Assembly: GCA_025084515.1 (NCBI GenBank)
Contig: JAJAGP010001324.1
Span: 53,501-117,500, forward strand
Direction of reading: 5' to 3'
DNA: 64,000 nt
Source of the DNA: Ancistrus triradiatus
Taxonomy: Eukaryota > Chordata > Actinopteri > Siluriformes > Loricariidae
Positions within the stretch are counted from its first letter, which is position 1, and every line of letters begins with the position of its first letter. Position numbers and translations under genes: made by a program. The notes under the pieces were generated by a model that made no database searches, had not been told where the DNA came from, and saw nothing but the letters and a program-made list of their open reading frames with translations. Below, piece after piece: positions 38,101 to 51,389 of this stretch.

Positions 38101-39484
38101 CACTTCTTTGTTTTTAATGACTTTTTCCGCAGTCTGTGTTTCCTTTTCTGCCTTTTTATGCTCTTGGTTTTTCTTCTTTTCTTTGTTTTCCTTCTCGTCC
38201 TCACTTTCTTGTTTTTCATTCTCTTCTACTCTTCCCTTTGCTTTTTATGTTTTTATTTTTCCTAGTTTGATTTTTTCTTTAGCATTTTCTCTTCCCCTTC
38301 ATTTCTTCTCTTGTTTTTTCATCTTTGTTTTCCTTCTTCATCTGCTCTTCTTTTTTCCATTTCTTTAATTTTCCTTTCCTATTGGCAGTTTTTATTTCCT
38401 TTTCCTGCTCTTCTTTTTTTCTTTATTTTCTTCTGTGCTATTTTCCCTCTCTTTTTCAGTCAGTCCTCCTTTTCATTTTCCCACATTTTCCCACATTTCA
38501 TTTTCATTTTCTTTTGTCCCATGCTTGTTTTTGCTGCTCTCTGTTTGTCCCTGGGGTAGTTGGTGCCCCCCTTCTCGCACCTCCTGCCCGCGCGGACGTG
38601 TTTCTCCGGTCCTCTTAACTAGCCCTCCCTCTCTTTGTTGTTGTTTTTGTTATTCTTTAGCCGTACCTTTCGGTAACGCCCCCCGGGTTTCCACCGATGT
38701 GACCGAGACCTCCATCATCATCACCTGGACTCCGGTGCCCCGGTTCAGTTATAAGGTAGGCATTGTTCCGCTGCCTCCGGGCCCTGAAGCCTCACGCTGC
38801 CTGGTGTTTGTCTGAACCTGTGGCCGTCCTTTGTTGTGTGTCCCAGATGTCGGTGAAACCCAGCCAGGGGGGCGAGGCGCCCCGGGTCGTGACCTCAGAC
38901 AGAGGGAGCATCTACATCTCGGGGCTGACCCCGGGAGTGGAGTACACCTATAGCCTGCAGCCGCTGCATAACGGCCGCAAGCAGGGCCAGCCCATCACTC
39001 GGACCGTGGTCACACGTAAGCTCCGCCCCTTCTCTCTGTAGCTCTGCTTAGATCTGTGACGCACCCCGACCGATCCGTCTCCTCCTCCTTTCAGCTCTGT
39101 CTCCACCCACCGACCTGAACGTCCTCTCGAACCCCAACACGGGCGACTTGACCGTACGCTGGCGCCCCACCACCACCCCCGGTACCGTACCTGACCTCCC
39201 CCTTCTTCCCGTCCATCTCTGTTTCTATCTCGACCTCACCTCTGCCTCTGATTCGTCCCGTCAGACATCACGGGGTACAGGTGCACCTGCACTCCCACCG
39301 GCGGCCAGCGGGGGAACTCTCTGGAGGAAATTGTCAGGGGCGGCAAGACCTCCTGCACCTTGGAGAACCTGAGCCCCGGGGTTGAGTACAACGTCAGCGT
39401 GTATGCCGTCAAAAACCACCTGGAGAGCGAGCCCGTGTCTGCTGTGATCACCCAGGGTAACACCCGCCCCCCCCAACATCACCT

Positions 39485-39524
<40 letters not shown>

Positions 39525-42500
39525 CATCAGCCTACTCAAAAAGAGCGGGTGAACAAGCAAGAGAAGAAATAGGAAGGAATAAGGAAAAAGAGGACAAAAA
39601 GCAACAAGAATACAAATAAATGGAGAAAAAAGAAACCAGTACAAGAAGGGGAAAAAAAGGAATGGGGAGGGGGGGAGAATAAATGGAAAGTGATGAGGAA
39701 AAAAGAACAAGAAGAAAAACAAAGAAAAAGTGGACAAAAATAGAGAAGAAAAGGAAAGGGATAAGGAAAAAAGAGGGGAAAAAATGACAAAAAGAGAAGA
39801 AAAACGAAGAAAATCCAAAAGAAAAAAACCACAGAAAGGTAGAAGGAAAAAAGAGAGGGAAAAAGAAAACTAAACAGAAGAAAAACAAATAAAGGAGAAG
39901 AAAGAATGAAACAAGAGAGCAGATTGAGAAATAAAAAGGAATAGAAAGGAGAAATAAAAAAAGAAAATATCAACAAAGTAATGAAGAAAAAAGAAGACAA
40001 GAAAAATAACCAGACAGAATTGGAGAAAAAAGGGAGAGAAAAAGTCAAGTCAGATTTGTTTCTATAGCGCTTTTTACAATGGATCCAATCCCAAATTGAG
40101 CAAGCCTAGGGCAACAGTGGCAAGGAAAAACTCCTTAAGTGTTATGAGGAAAAAACCTTGGGAGGACCAAGACTCAAAAAGGGTTACCCCAAAACTCCTT
40201 GGGCGGCGTAGATGATAAATCTAAAAGCGAACTATACTAATTTATCTAAACTAATAAGTCATTGAGCCAGTAGTTCAAATAAAAAGTACCAATATGCGCC
40301 TCGGCATTTAAGTAGTCCGATACACAGAGTCACTCCAGGGATCGGAGTCTAAAGCAGGAAAATTTAAGGAAAGTCGTGGCGGGCACTTCCGTCCCCCAAG
40401 ATAACCGGGGGGAGGAGGGTGAGGGTTATGCCCTCTGGTGGGCCGGGTATGGTGGGGCTGGAGCTGCATGGACCGAAGCAGTTGAGTGAACGCTGCACCG
40501 CAAGATGAACATCCATTTGTGGAGCTGGAAAACGGGTAGACCGGAAGAACACAGCTCGGAGTGGGAGAAAGAGAAAAACAGAAAATGTAAGTAGTTATTG
40601 GTTAAGAGCACAGTGTCTTTAACCAATCACTGATGATACCAAGTGTAGAATGAGACCCGGCAGCATTATTAGCTTAGCTATAGCAGCATACTAGAAAGAG
40701 GGAGAAACGGTAGGTAACTACAGCCAAAGAGGGATCACATGAGACATTGGCAACCCCACGAGAGGCGGGGCAGATGACAGCAACCCAACGTCTCTGATTC
40801 ACCATAAGACTCTTTGCCTATGACCCCCGCTCTGCCTTATTCTAAGGGCAAGGATGCCAACAGTCAAGATCACGAGACCGAGAAGCCAAGTGCAGCCCGA
40901 ACCGCCCACTCGCACTCCCGGCTAGCGGGGACAAGGGCAGGCAGGCCAGACATGACTCAGACTCCGACCCCCAGTGACCAAGCCATGAATCTGGTCTAAA
41001 TGTATTCAAAAGCCGGGTAAATAAAGTATGTCTTTAGCCTAGACTTAAAACTTTGGGGGGTTTGTCGAATCTCAAACAATAGTGGGAAGTTTATTCCATA
41101 GGTGGGGGGGGCAATGTATGAGAAAAGCTTTCCCCTGCTGTGACGTTTTTAATTCTGGAAACTAAAAGAAGTACTGACCCTGCGAACGAAGTAGACGAGT
41201 TGGGGATGTAAACTCTGAGAGGTCACTCAGATAATGTTGGGCCAGGCCATGAGAAGCTTTAATAAGTATAAGAAAGTATTTTTTGTAATCAATGCGGAAG
41301 TTGAATGTGTAACCAGTTGCAGTGTGATAGAAAGGAGTGAATGATCAAATTTTCTAGTTCGAGTTAGCACTTGGGCAGCTGCGTTCTGAACTAACTGAAG
41401 TTTATTTGTAGATTTACTAGAGCATCCAGTAAGTAAGGCGTTACAGTAATCCAACCTTGAGGTTATAACCGCATGAACCAGTTTCTCTGCATCATTAAAA
41501 GAGAGGATATTTGTAAGTTTAGGGATATTATGTAATTGAAAGAAAGCAATTCGAGTGATGCTGCTGATGTGCGCGTCAAGGAGAGATTGGAATCAAATAT
41601 GACACACACACACACACACACAAACACATTACATATGAGACAATAACACAAGAAACCGACAAAGAAAAAGAAAAAACAAAGAAGCGGAGAAGAAAAGATA
41701 AAAAGATAAGTGAAGAGAAGAAAGAAAGGAAGGGAGAAGGAAAACCAAGACCAGAAAAAGTTGGGGAAGCCTTCCCCTAACCCTCCCCTCTCTCAGAGCG
41801 GTGTGAAAAAGAAAAAAGAGTGATGGAGCATTAATGAATCTGAGCTAATGACTAACTAATGAGCCGTGTGATTCAGACTTGATTCTGTTATTAACCTGAC
41901 ATAATCATGTTGAAGATTCTTATCTCTCTCTGTAATGTGATTGGTTCTAATGATCCTAGTAACTGTCCAATCATCTTCTGTTTATCCCTGTAGGAATGAT
42001 AATGATAACAGTGCATGTGAGATTCTGACTTTAATCCTTTAATCCTAACCCGTGTCTCCACACCGACCCGCTCCAGACGTGCCCAAGGTGACGGACCTGG
42101 GTTACCAGAACGTGACCGACACCAGCGTGGGGATCACGTGGAGGCTCGCGAACCACGCCTCGGTCACGGGGTACCACGTCACGGTGGTGGCAGATGGACA
42201 GCGGGTGCCCCTGTTGGAGGATTCGGTGGATTCATCCACCTCCTTATACACGGTTAGGGGCCTGGAGCCGGGCGTGGACTACCACATCAGCGTCCGGACT
42301 CTCACCGAGGACGGCCAGGGTGAACCCGCTACCATCACACAGAGAACACAAGCCGGTCTGATTCCATTCAGTAAAGCCTCAGCGCTCATGGGAGGCCATG
42401 GGGGTCAGAACCGATAGCCGATTCTCTCTCAGCGTCTCTGTGCGTTTTCTCATTCACAGGCGTCCCCTCCCCCACCAACCTCAACTTCGGAGAGGTCGGA

Positions 42501-44071
42501 CCGGACTCCATGAGGGTCTCCTGGACCCACCCGGGGGTCCGGCAGTCCGAGATCAGCCGCTTCGTGATTCGCTACCACCCCAGCCGCAATGATAACGACG
42601 TGCAGGAGGTCAACGTGGGCGGAGCCACCAGCACCATCCTCCTGTCCAGTATGCTCCTTCATTAATAAATCCAATAAAAAGAGAATGTATTTTATATAGA
42701 TATAAAAAGAAAATGTAATAAAATAAAACATAAATCGAACAGAAAATGTAATTAAAAAGAGTGTATGAATTAACATAATATTAATAATCTGCATTCCATA
42801 AAATACAACAATAATAAAGATAATAATAAATACTATAGAAAATACAATATAATTTTGTTTAAATAATAAATGTAATAAAATAGAGAATATTTAAAATCTT
42901 ACATATAATACACAAAATGAAATAAAGTCAAATAAATAACTTATATAATAAATAAAAAGAGAACATAACTAAATAGTAAATAATAAAAACAACATAGAAT
43001 GCAATATTTAAAACAGATCATTTACAAAATAGTACATATAATTCAGTTAAATAAATAAAGTAACATCACGCACATAATAAAATAATACCTGTATCTAATG
43101 TAGAAAATGTAATAAAAATGAGCCCATAAATGAGCATCATTTTAATAACAGTAAATTCAATAAAATTCAATAAAATGTACATACAGTACTAATAAAGATA
43201 ATGATAAATAAAACAAAATATAAAAATGTACATAAAATACAACAAATAAGACATATAATAATAATAAATAAAATAGAAAATAGAATATACTATATTGTAC
43301 TATATGTAATAATTCAAATAACAAATTTAATAAAATTTAGATCATAGATCAAATGAAAAATCATAGATCAAATGAAATCAAATAAAACGGTGACTAAAGT
43401 TCTCCGTTGCTTTGTGTTGCCGTACAGACCTGCTGCCGGTCACCGAGTACCTGGTGAGCGTGGTGTCCGTGTACGACGAGAGGGAGAGCGCCCCGGTGAC
43501 GGGCAGGCAGACCACCAGTGAGTGCCGGACCCTTTCTCCTAACCCCATTCACCTGTTAGAGTTCTTGCAGTGAAATCTCTCTCTTTTTTCTGCCCAGCGC
43601 TCGACTCTCCCACCAACCTGGAGTTCTCTGACGTCTTCACCAACTCCTTCACGGCGCACTGGGTCGCCCCGCGCGCCTACATCACCGGCTACAGGCTGGT
43701 CTACCAGCCGTCCACCGGGGGGCGCCGACAGGAGGAGCGCCTGCCCCCGAGTCGCACGCGCTACACGCTCAATAACCTGCAGCCCGACGCCCTGTACACG
43801 CTGCACATCTACGCCCTCAGCGGTGGGAAGGAGAGTCGCCCGCTCACTGGCACGCAGGCCACCGGTGGGCGCTCTTAAACACACATACACACACACACAC
43901 ACACACTTCAGTTAGTGACTCGCAGTCTAATAAAACAGTGGAATTGTTTTAGTCTCGGACGCTCCCACTGACCTGGAGGTGACCTCGTCCACCCCGACCA
44001 GCATCACCATCTCGTGGGACGCCCCTGCCATCCCAGTGCGCTACTACAGGGTCCAGCACAGACAGACCGGT

Positions 44072-44108
<37 letters not shown>

Positions 44109-44596
44109 TGAGTGTGAGACTGACTGGTGCTTTGGTTCCCTCTACTGCAATCAGCCCAAATACGGTTCTTCCGTTTCTTTTTCCCTCAGGAACAAGCGGC
44201 AATGATATAGAGTTCACAGTGCCGGGTACAGAATCTACCGCCACCATCAGAGGCCTGCGCCCGGGCACCGACTACACCATCACCGTGTACTCAGTAACGG
44301 GCAGAGGAGACAGTCCAGCCTCCAGCACGCCCACCATCATCACACATCGAACCGGCAGCCACGGTACAGATACAAAATGGAACATACAGACATACATATT
44401 TCAATATAAAACACACAGAACCTGGAGCAGTTCCGCCTATCCAATACAACAACTAAAGATACTGTTTACTACCCTAATAATAATAATAATAAAAGTACAT
44501 TGTAAATAATGTTAAGAGAAACAAAATAATACAAAACAAAAGAACACTAGAAATACTAGTAGTATTAAAAGTAATAATGATAATAATAATAATAAT

Positions 44597-44641
<45 letters not shown>

Positions 44642-47600
44642 CACACATATACATACAGTGGGGCAGAAAACTATTTATTCAGCCACTGATTGTACAAGCT
44701 CTCCTACTTAGAAAGATGAGAGAGGTCTGTAATTTCCGTCATAGCTACACTTCAACTATGAGAGAGAAAAAGTAGAAAAAAAATTCAGGAAATCACATTG
44801 TAGGATTTTTAAAGAATTTAATTGTAGATCTAGGTGGAAAATAAGTATTTGGTCAATAACAAAGTCAACTCAATACTTTGTAACATAACCTTTGTTGGCA
44901 ATGACAGAGGTCAAACGTTTCCTGTAAGTCTTCACCAGGTTGGGACACACTGTAGCTGGTATTTTGGCCCATTCCTCCATGCAGATCTCCTCTAGAGCAG
45001 TGATGTTTTGGGGCAACACGGACTTTCAACTCCCTCCACACATTTTCTATGGGGTTGAGGTCTGGAGACTGGCTAGGCCACTCCAGGACCTTGAAATGCT
45101 TTTTATGGAGCCACTCCTTCGTTGCTCGAGGCGGGGTTTTGGGATCATTGGTCAGAGGAGGTTTTTGGCTTAAAATCTCACGATTCATTCTCCCTTAACA
45201 CGGATCAGTTCGTCCTGTCCCCTCTGCGAAAAACAGGCCCCCAAAGCCATGACGTTGCCTTTCCACCCCCATGCTTCACAATAGGTTATGGCGGCAAACG
45301 TCAGAGTGTTCTAACCCGAACCTCCAAATAACGCGAGTTGGAGTTTTTAAACAAAAAGTTCCTATTTTGGTTCATCGCCCACCGATATTCTCCCAGTCTT
45401 TTCTGGACATACATAATGCCTCTGCCAAACTTCAAACGGGCCCGGTGTACTGGCTTAAGCAGGGGGGCAACGCCTGGCACTGCAGGATTCCCTCTCGTCG
45501 TATGGGTGGTTATGATGGTACCTTTGTTATTTTGGATCCCCCAGCTCTCTGCGGTCATTCATGCAGGTGCCTCCATGGTAGTTCTGGATTTTTGCCTCAC
45601 CTTTCTCATGATATGTTTAACCCAGGGATGGTGATCTTGCGGTGGCCCCAGATTGAGTGGAGATTAAGCAGTGTGTCCGTATGTCTTCGGTCAGGGGGGG
45701 TGGTTTCTACATTGGCTGCCACATTGAGTTACAATAGTATTCACACCAACCTGCTTGCCTATTGTAGATTCACTTTCCCACCTGGTGCAGGTCCTACAAT
45801 TTTCTTTCTTCCTGGTGGTTCCTCACAGCTTCTTTGGTCGTGGCCATGGTTTATTTGGAGTCTGGCTTGGCTTTTGAGGCTGTGTACAAGGTGTCTTTTA
45901 TACAGATAAACAGGTCCAAACAGGCCATTAATACGGTATACGAGTTGGGAGGACAGAAGAAGCTTTCCTAAAGAAGTTACACGTCTGTGAGAGCAGAAAT
46001 CCTTTGCTTGTTTGTGGGTGACCAATACTCTATTTTTCCACCATGATTTACAATTAAATTCTTTAAAATCCGGCAATGTGATTTCCTGTTTTTTTTTTCC
46101 TCATTTTTGGGTTCTTTCATAGTTGAAATGTCTAGGCTGAAAATTACCAGACCTCTCTCAGCTTTCTAACGGAGAAGAACTTGCCCATCAGTGTCCTGAC
46201 TAAATCTTTTTTGCCCCATATACACGTGTGTGTGGTGTTGTTGTGTGGTGGTGTAAATACATGTAAATGTATCGTATATGGAGAATAAACATATAACCAA
46301 TAATCCAGGTACCAAGTTCACACCCTGTAAACTTTGATTCTTCTCGTCCTCTCCCAGCGTCCCATCTCCGTCGTCTAGACGTGAGTGATATTCCGGTGAT
46401 GGCAACCTGACAATCCGCTGGAGTCCTCTCAGGCCCCCTGTTCCCCCAGACCTGTGTCCAAGTTCACCAGGCCTATCTTATCCCCCTTCTTAAAAAATAA
46501 TCGTCGAAGAAAGTCACTCCCCCTTTCCTTCTTTCATTTTCTCCTCTTTCACTTCTGGCCCGGCCTTTCCTTGTCGTTCCTCTAATCGTATGAGTATTTA
46601 ATAATCGTAAACAGTAATCTATAATGAGTAATCTGTAGCCATACATCTGTAGACAGTCATTTGTAATCAGTAATATGGTTACAGTGTCTGTAATTCATTA
46701 ATCTGTATCAGTAATCTGTGACGTAACCTGTAAATCGTATCTGTAAATAGCAGTATCTGTAAGACATAACCTGTAAATATTAATCTGTAATCATAATCTG
46801 TAGACGTATCTCCTTAAACAGTAATCTTAAAGTATCTGTATCAGTAATCTGTAACAGTTAATCTGTAGACGATAAGCATAGACACGTAAGCTGTATCAGT
46901 AAATCTGTAGACAGTATCAGTATCTTGTAGACATTAAATCTTGTAATACAGTAATCAGTCATCTGTAGACAGTAATACAGTACTCTGTCGACAGTAACCT
47001 GTAATCAAGTAAATCTGTAATCAGTAATCTGTAGACGTAACGTGTAAATACAAGTAATCTGTTAACATAATCTGAATCATTAATCTGTAATCGTAATCAG
47101 AATCTGAGACAGTAATCTGTAGACAGTTACCTGTATCATCCATCTGTAATCAGTACCTGTAGACAGTATCGGTAGACTATCAGTAACCTGTCGACAGTAC
47201 GCAGTAATAATCTGTACGACAGTAAAATCAGTATCTGTAACAGTAAACCTTGAATCGTAATCTTGTAGCAAGTATCTGTAAACAGTAATCTGAGACAGTA
47301 TCTGTAATAGTAATCTGTAATCAGTCATCAGTGAATTCTGTAGACAGTTAATCTGTAACAGTAACCTGTAGAAACAGTAACCTGTAATCAGTCCTCTGTA
47401 ATCAGTAACCCTGTATCAGTCATCTGTAATCAGTAACCTGGTCACGTATAGTTGTAGACATTTAATCAGTAACCTGTAGACAGTAAATCAGTACCTGTAG
47501 CATTAATTTGTAGACAGTAATCAGTAACCTGTAGACAGTAATCATTAATCTGTAGAAGACAGTAACCCTGTAAATCAGGTAAACCTGTAGACCGTAAGCT

Positions 47601-50600
47601 GTAAAATCATAAACCGGTAATCAGTAACCTGTAGAAGTAATCATAATCTGTAGACAATAACCTGTAATCAGTAATCTTAATCAGTAATCTGTAGACAGTA
47701 AGGCTGTATCAGTACCTGTAGACCAGTAATCAGTATTTGAAGACAGTACCTTAATCAGTAATCTTAACAGTAATCTGTAGACAGTAATCTGTAGACAGTA
47801 ATCTGTATACAGTAGTCTGTAATCAGTTATCTGTAATCAGTAATCTGTAGACAGTAATCTGTAATCAGTAATCTGTAGACAGTAATCAGTAATCTGTAGA
47901 CAGTAATCTATAGACAGTAAGCTGTAATCAGTAATCTGTAGACAGTAATCAGTAATCTGTAGACAGTAATCTGTAGACAGTAATCAGTAATCTGTAGACA
48001 GTAATCTGTATACAGTAATCAGTAGCCTGTAGACAGTAATCTGTAATCAGTAATCTGTAGACAGTAATCAGTAATCTGTAGACAGTAATCTGTAGACAGT
48101 AATCAGTAGCCTGTAGACAGTAATCTGTAATCAGTAACCTGTAGACAGTAATCAGTAATCTGTAGACAGTAATCTGTAGACAGTATTTAGTAATCTGTAG
48201 ACAGTAATCTGTAGACAGTAATCGGTTATACTGGCGCGTGATTTGGGACGCTTCTCGGTCTTTAGATCAGACCCAGCTGAAGGTGACGGGACTTCCCTCT
48301 ACGGCCGAGTACGTGATCCGACTGAGCGCCTACGGACCTGAGGGAGACAGCTCCCCGCTGGAGGCCCACAGTCAGAGAGCGCACACCCCAGGTGGGTCCC
48401 TCAGCCCATACCCCATACCCAGAGTATAACCCATTTTATTCATTTAACGCTCCTCCCCTTTTTAAGTTATCCCCGCCCCCACCAACATGGCCTTCCACAA
48501 CGTCGGCCCCTCCTCCTTTGTGGTGGGCTGGACCCCAGCGGGGGTCAGGCTGAGCGGCTACCGCGTGATCGTCTCTCCAAAAAACAACTTGGCACCCCCT
48601 AAGGAGATGAACGTGGCCCCGGACTCTATGCAGGCCACCATCACAGGACTGCTGGTAAACCCAGACACGACTAAGGGAATTGGTAACTTCAGGAGTCCCA
48701 TAATGAGGTTTGCTATTAACCCCGTCGTGTCTGTGTCACTAGGTGGCGACGGGGTATGACGTGCACGTGTACGCTCTGAGAGATTCGGTCAGCAGCGCAC
48801 CACTAACTGGAGAGATCACCACGGCTGAAGGTCAGTCCCTTACAGAAGAACTAGTATAAGAAGATTAGGAGTTTTGCATGTTCACCCACATTCCATACAA
48901 GTGGTGTCCCAGTGTGACTGAGCGAATGTGTGCTGCCGGTTAGGCCCCGGCTCCGCCCCCAACTTTGAAATGAACTAAGCAGATATGAACATGAATAAAT
49001 AGTAATAATAATATTAAAAAACCGAAATAATAATAATAATAACATTAATAATAAAAAATTATAATAATAATCATAATTATACAAGAATAATAATAACAAT
49101 AAAATAATAATAATTAAAAACTAAGTTGTAAATACTATTAATAACAATATAGATAAAATAAAAAAACTTAAGATACTTAATTACTATTAAAAAACTATTT
49201 ATAAATGATATTCATAAAAACAAAATGATCAAAATACTTAAAATAATGTCAACTGCTAATAAATAATAATAAAAACAAAAAAACAGATAAAATATTATTA
49301 ATATTAATAAATTATAAATAAAAACAAACTAACCAAAAGTAAAAATAACGCATAGTATTAGGACTAATAACAAAAAAACTATTAATAATAACAGTAGCAA
49401 TAACAAAAATAATAAAATACTAAAAATAGTATTACTAACAATGACAATAATAACTAAAACTAAAATACAATTATTACTGCTACTAATACAAACAAAAATT
49501 AAAAACTAAAAAAACATCACTAGTGCTAATAATAATAACCCAACATAATAACAATAATAATAATTATAATAATAATAACAAATAAGAATAACAGAAAAGA
49601 ATAGCAATAATAAAAAATAGACTAATAATAATAATAATAATAAATTAATTATAATGTATATAATAATATATATATATATATATAATATAACTAATTACTA
49701 CTACTGATAAACTAACAATAATAACAATAAAAAACAATAATAATATTAATAATAATAATGATAATAAAAACAACAGCAAAAAAAATGGAAAAACTACTAC
49801 TAATAAAATATTATAATTAATAATAACAATAAAAATAAAACAAACAACAATAATATAAAAAAATGAATACTGTTACTAATAATAATGAAAGTAATACCAA
49901 TACCAAAAAATAACAGCCATAAAACCAAAATACTACTAGTGCTAATAATAATAATAACTCAAAATAACAATAATAATAATAATAATAATAATAATATCAG
50001 CAAAATAAAGGAGTAATTAGTAAGGAGAAAATAGCAAAAATGAAAAATAAACTAAATACTACTTGAGATTAAAAAAAACAACAAAAATAATATCAATGAT
50101 AATGATAATAAAAACAACAAAAAATAAAAAAATGGAAAAATGCTACTAATAACAAAATATGAATAAAAACAAGCAAACAAATAACAATAGCAAAAAAATA
50201 AATACTATAACTAAGAATAATGAAATAAAAACTATAGGAATAAGAGAAAAGAATAGCAAAAATAAACAGCAAACTAATTACCACTACTGATAAAGAAACA
50301 GTAACAGAAATAATATCAATAAAACAGTAATAATACCAATGATAATAATGGTAATAAAAACAACAACACAAAATAAAAAATGGCCAAAAATACATCCAAA
50401 ATACAACTCATGAAAAATAACGAGAATAACAATAAAGTAATAAAAAGATAATGACAAAGACTGAAATGTAGAAATGGAAGCCGGATCTTTTGCTCACACA
50501 GATATCAGCCCGCCCCGTCGGCCCCGCGTCACCGAGGTAACCGACACCTCCGTCTCCTTGATCTGGCGGGCCAAGGTGGAGCCGATGACGGGCTTCCTGA

Positions 50601-51344
50601 TCGAGGTCACACCCTCCACGGGGGGCCAGCCGGTGGTGAGGAAGACTGTTCCTGCAGAGCATCGCAGCGTTACCATCACGGGTCAGGAACCGGTCGTCAT
50701 GAAGGACTTACAGACCATACAGGGCAGGGGGCGCTGTCATATGCCGTGTGTCTTATGTTACAGGCCTGCAGCCGGACGTGCTGTACGACATCGACATGTA
50801 CACTCTCAACGGGGACGCGCGCAGCGCCCCCTTCAGCATCACCGCCCAGACCGGTACCAAACACGCGCACACACACACACACACACTCACACCCATGTAC
50901 AGACGGCGATATAGAAGGACCCTAACTGAGGAGGGGCGTGTGTGTGTGTTTCTACAGCCCGCCCGACCCTCCCAGCCCCCAGAAACCTGCAGTTCACGTC
51001 CCTGACCCCGTCCTCCATCTCCTTCAGCTGGCAGCCCCCCACCAGCCGAATCAGCGGCTACTACATCACCTACGAGGAGGCGGGGTCTACCAGCCCACAA
51101 GAGCTGCTGCCACGCCCACACGCAGGCTCCACCTATGCCACCATCACAGGTACGCACACGCACACACACATCACACACACACACGCACGCAAACACACAG
51201 TCTGTTATTGTGCTCAGAAGGCCCATGGTACAATGTATGATGTCACAGGTCTGAGACCGGGCACCGAGTATATCATAAAGATCAGCGCCATCCAGAGCAC
51301 ACTCAAGAGCCTGCCTCTGATTGCCAAGGCCAGGACACGTGAGT

Positions 51345-51389
<45 letters not shown>

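Noticed and set aside
46370..46390. LDV in exon 31 (RRLDVSD) as an integrin site
   Set aside because: It is in the A-B strand region of FnIII-11, not the V region, and lacks the following Pro of the CS1 motif.
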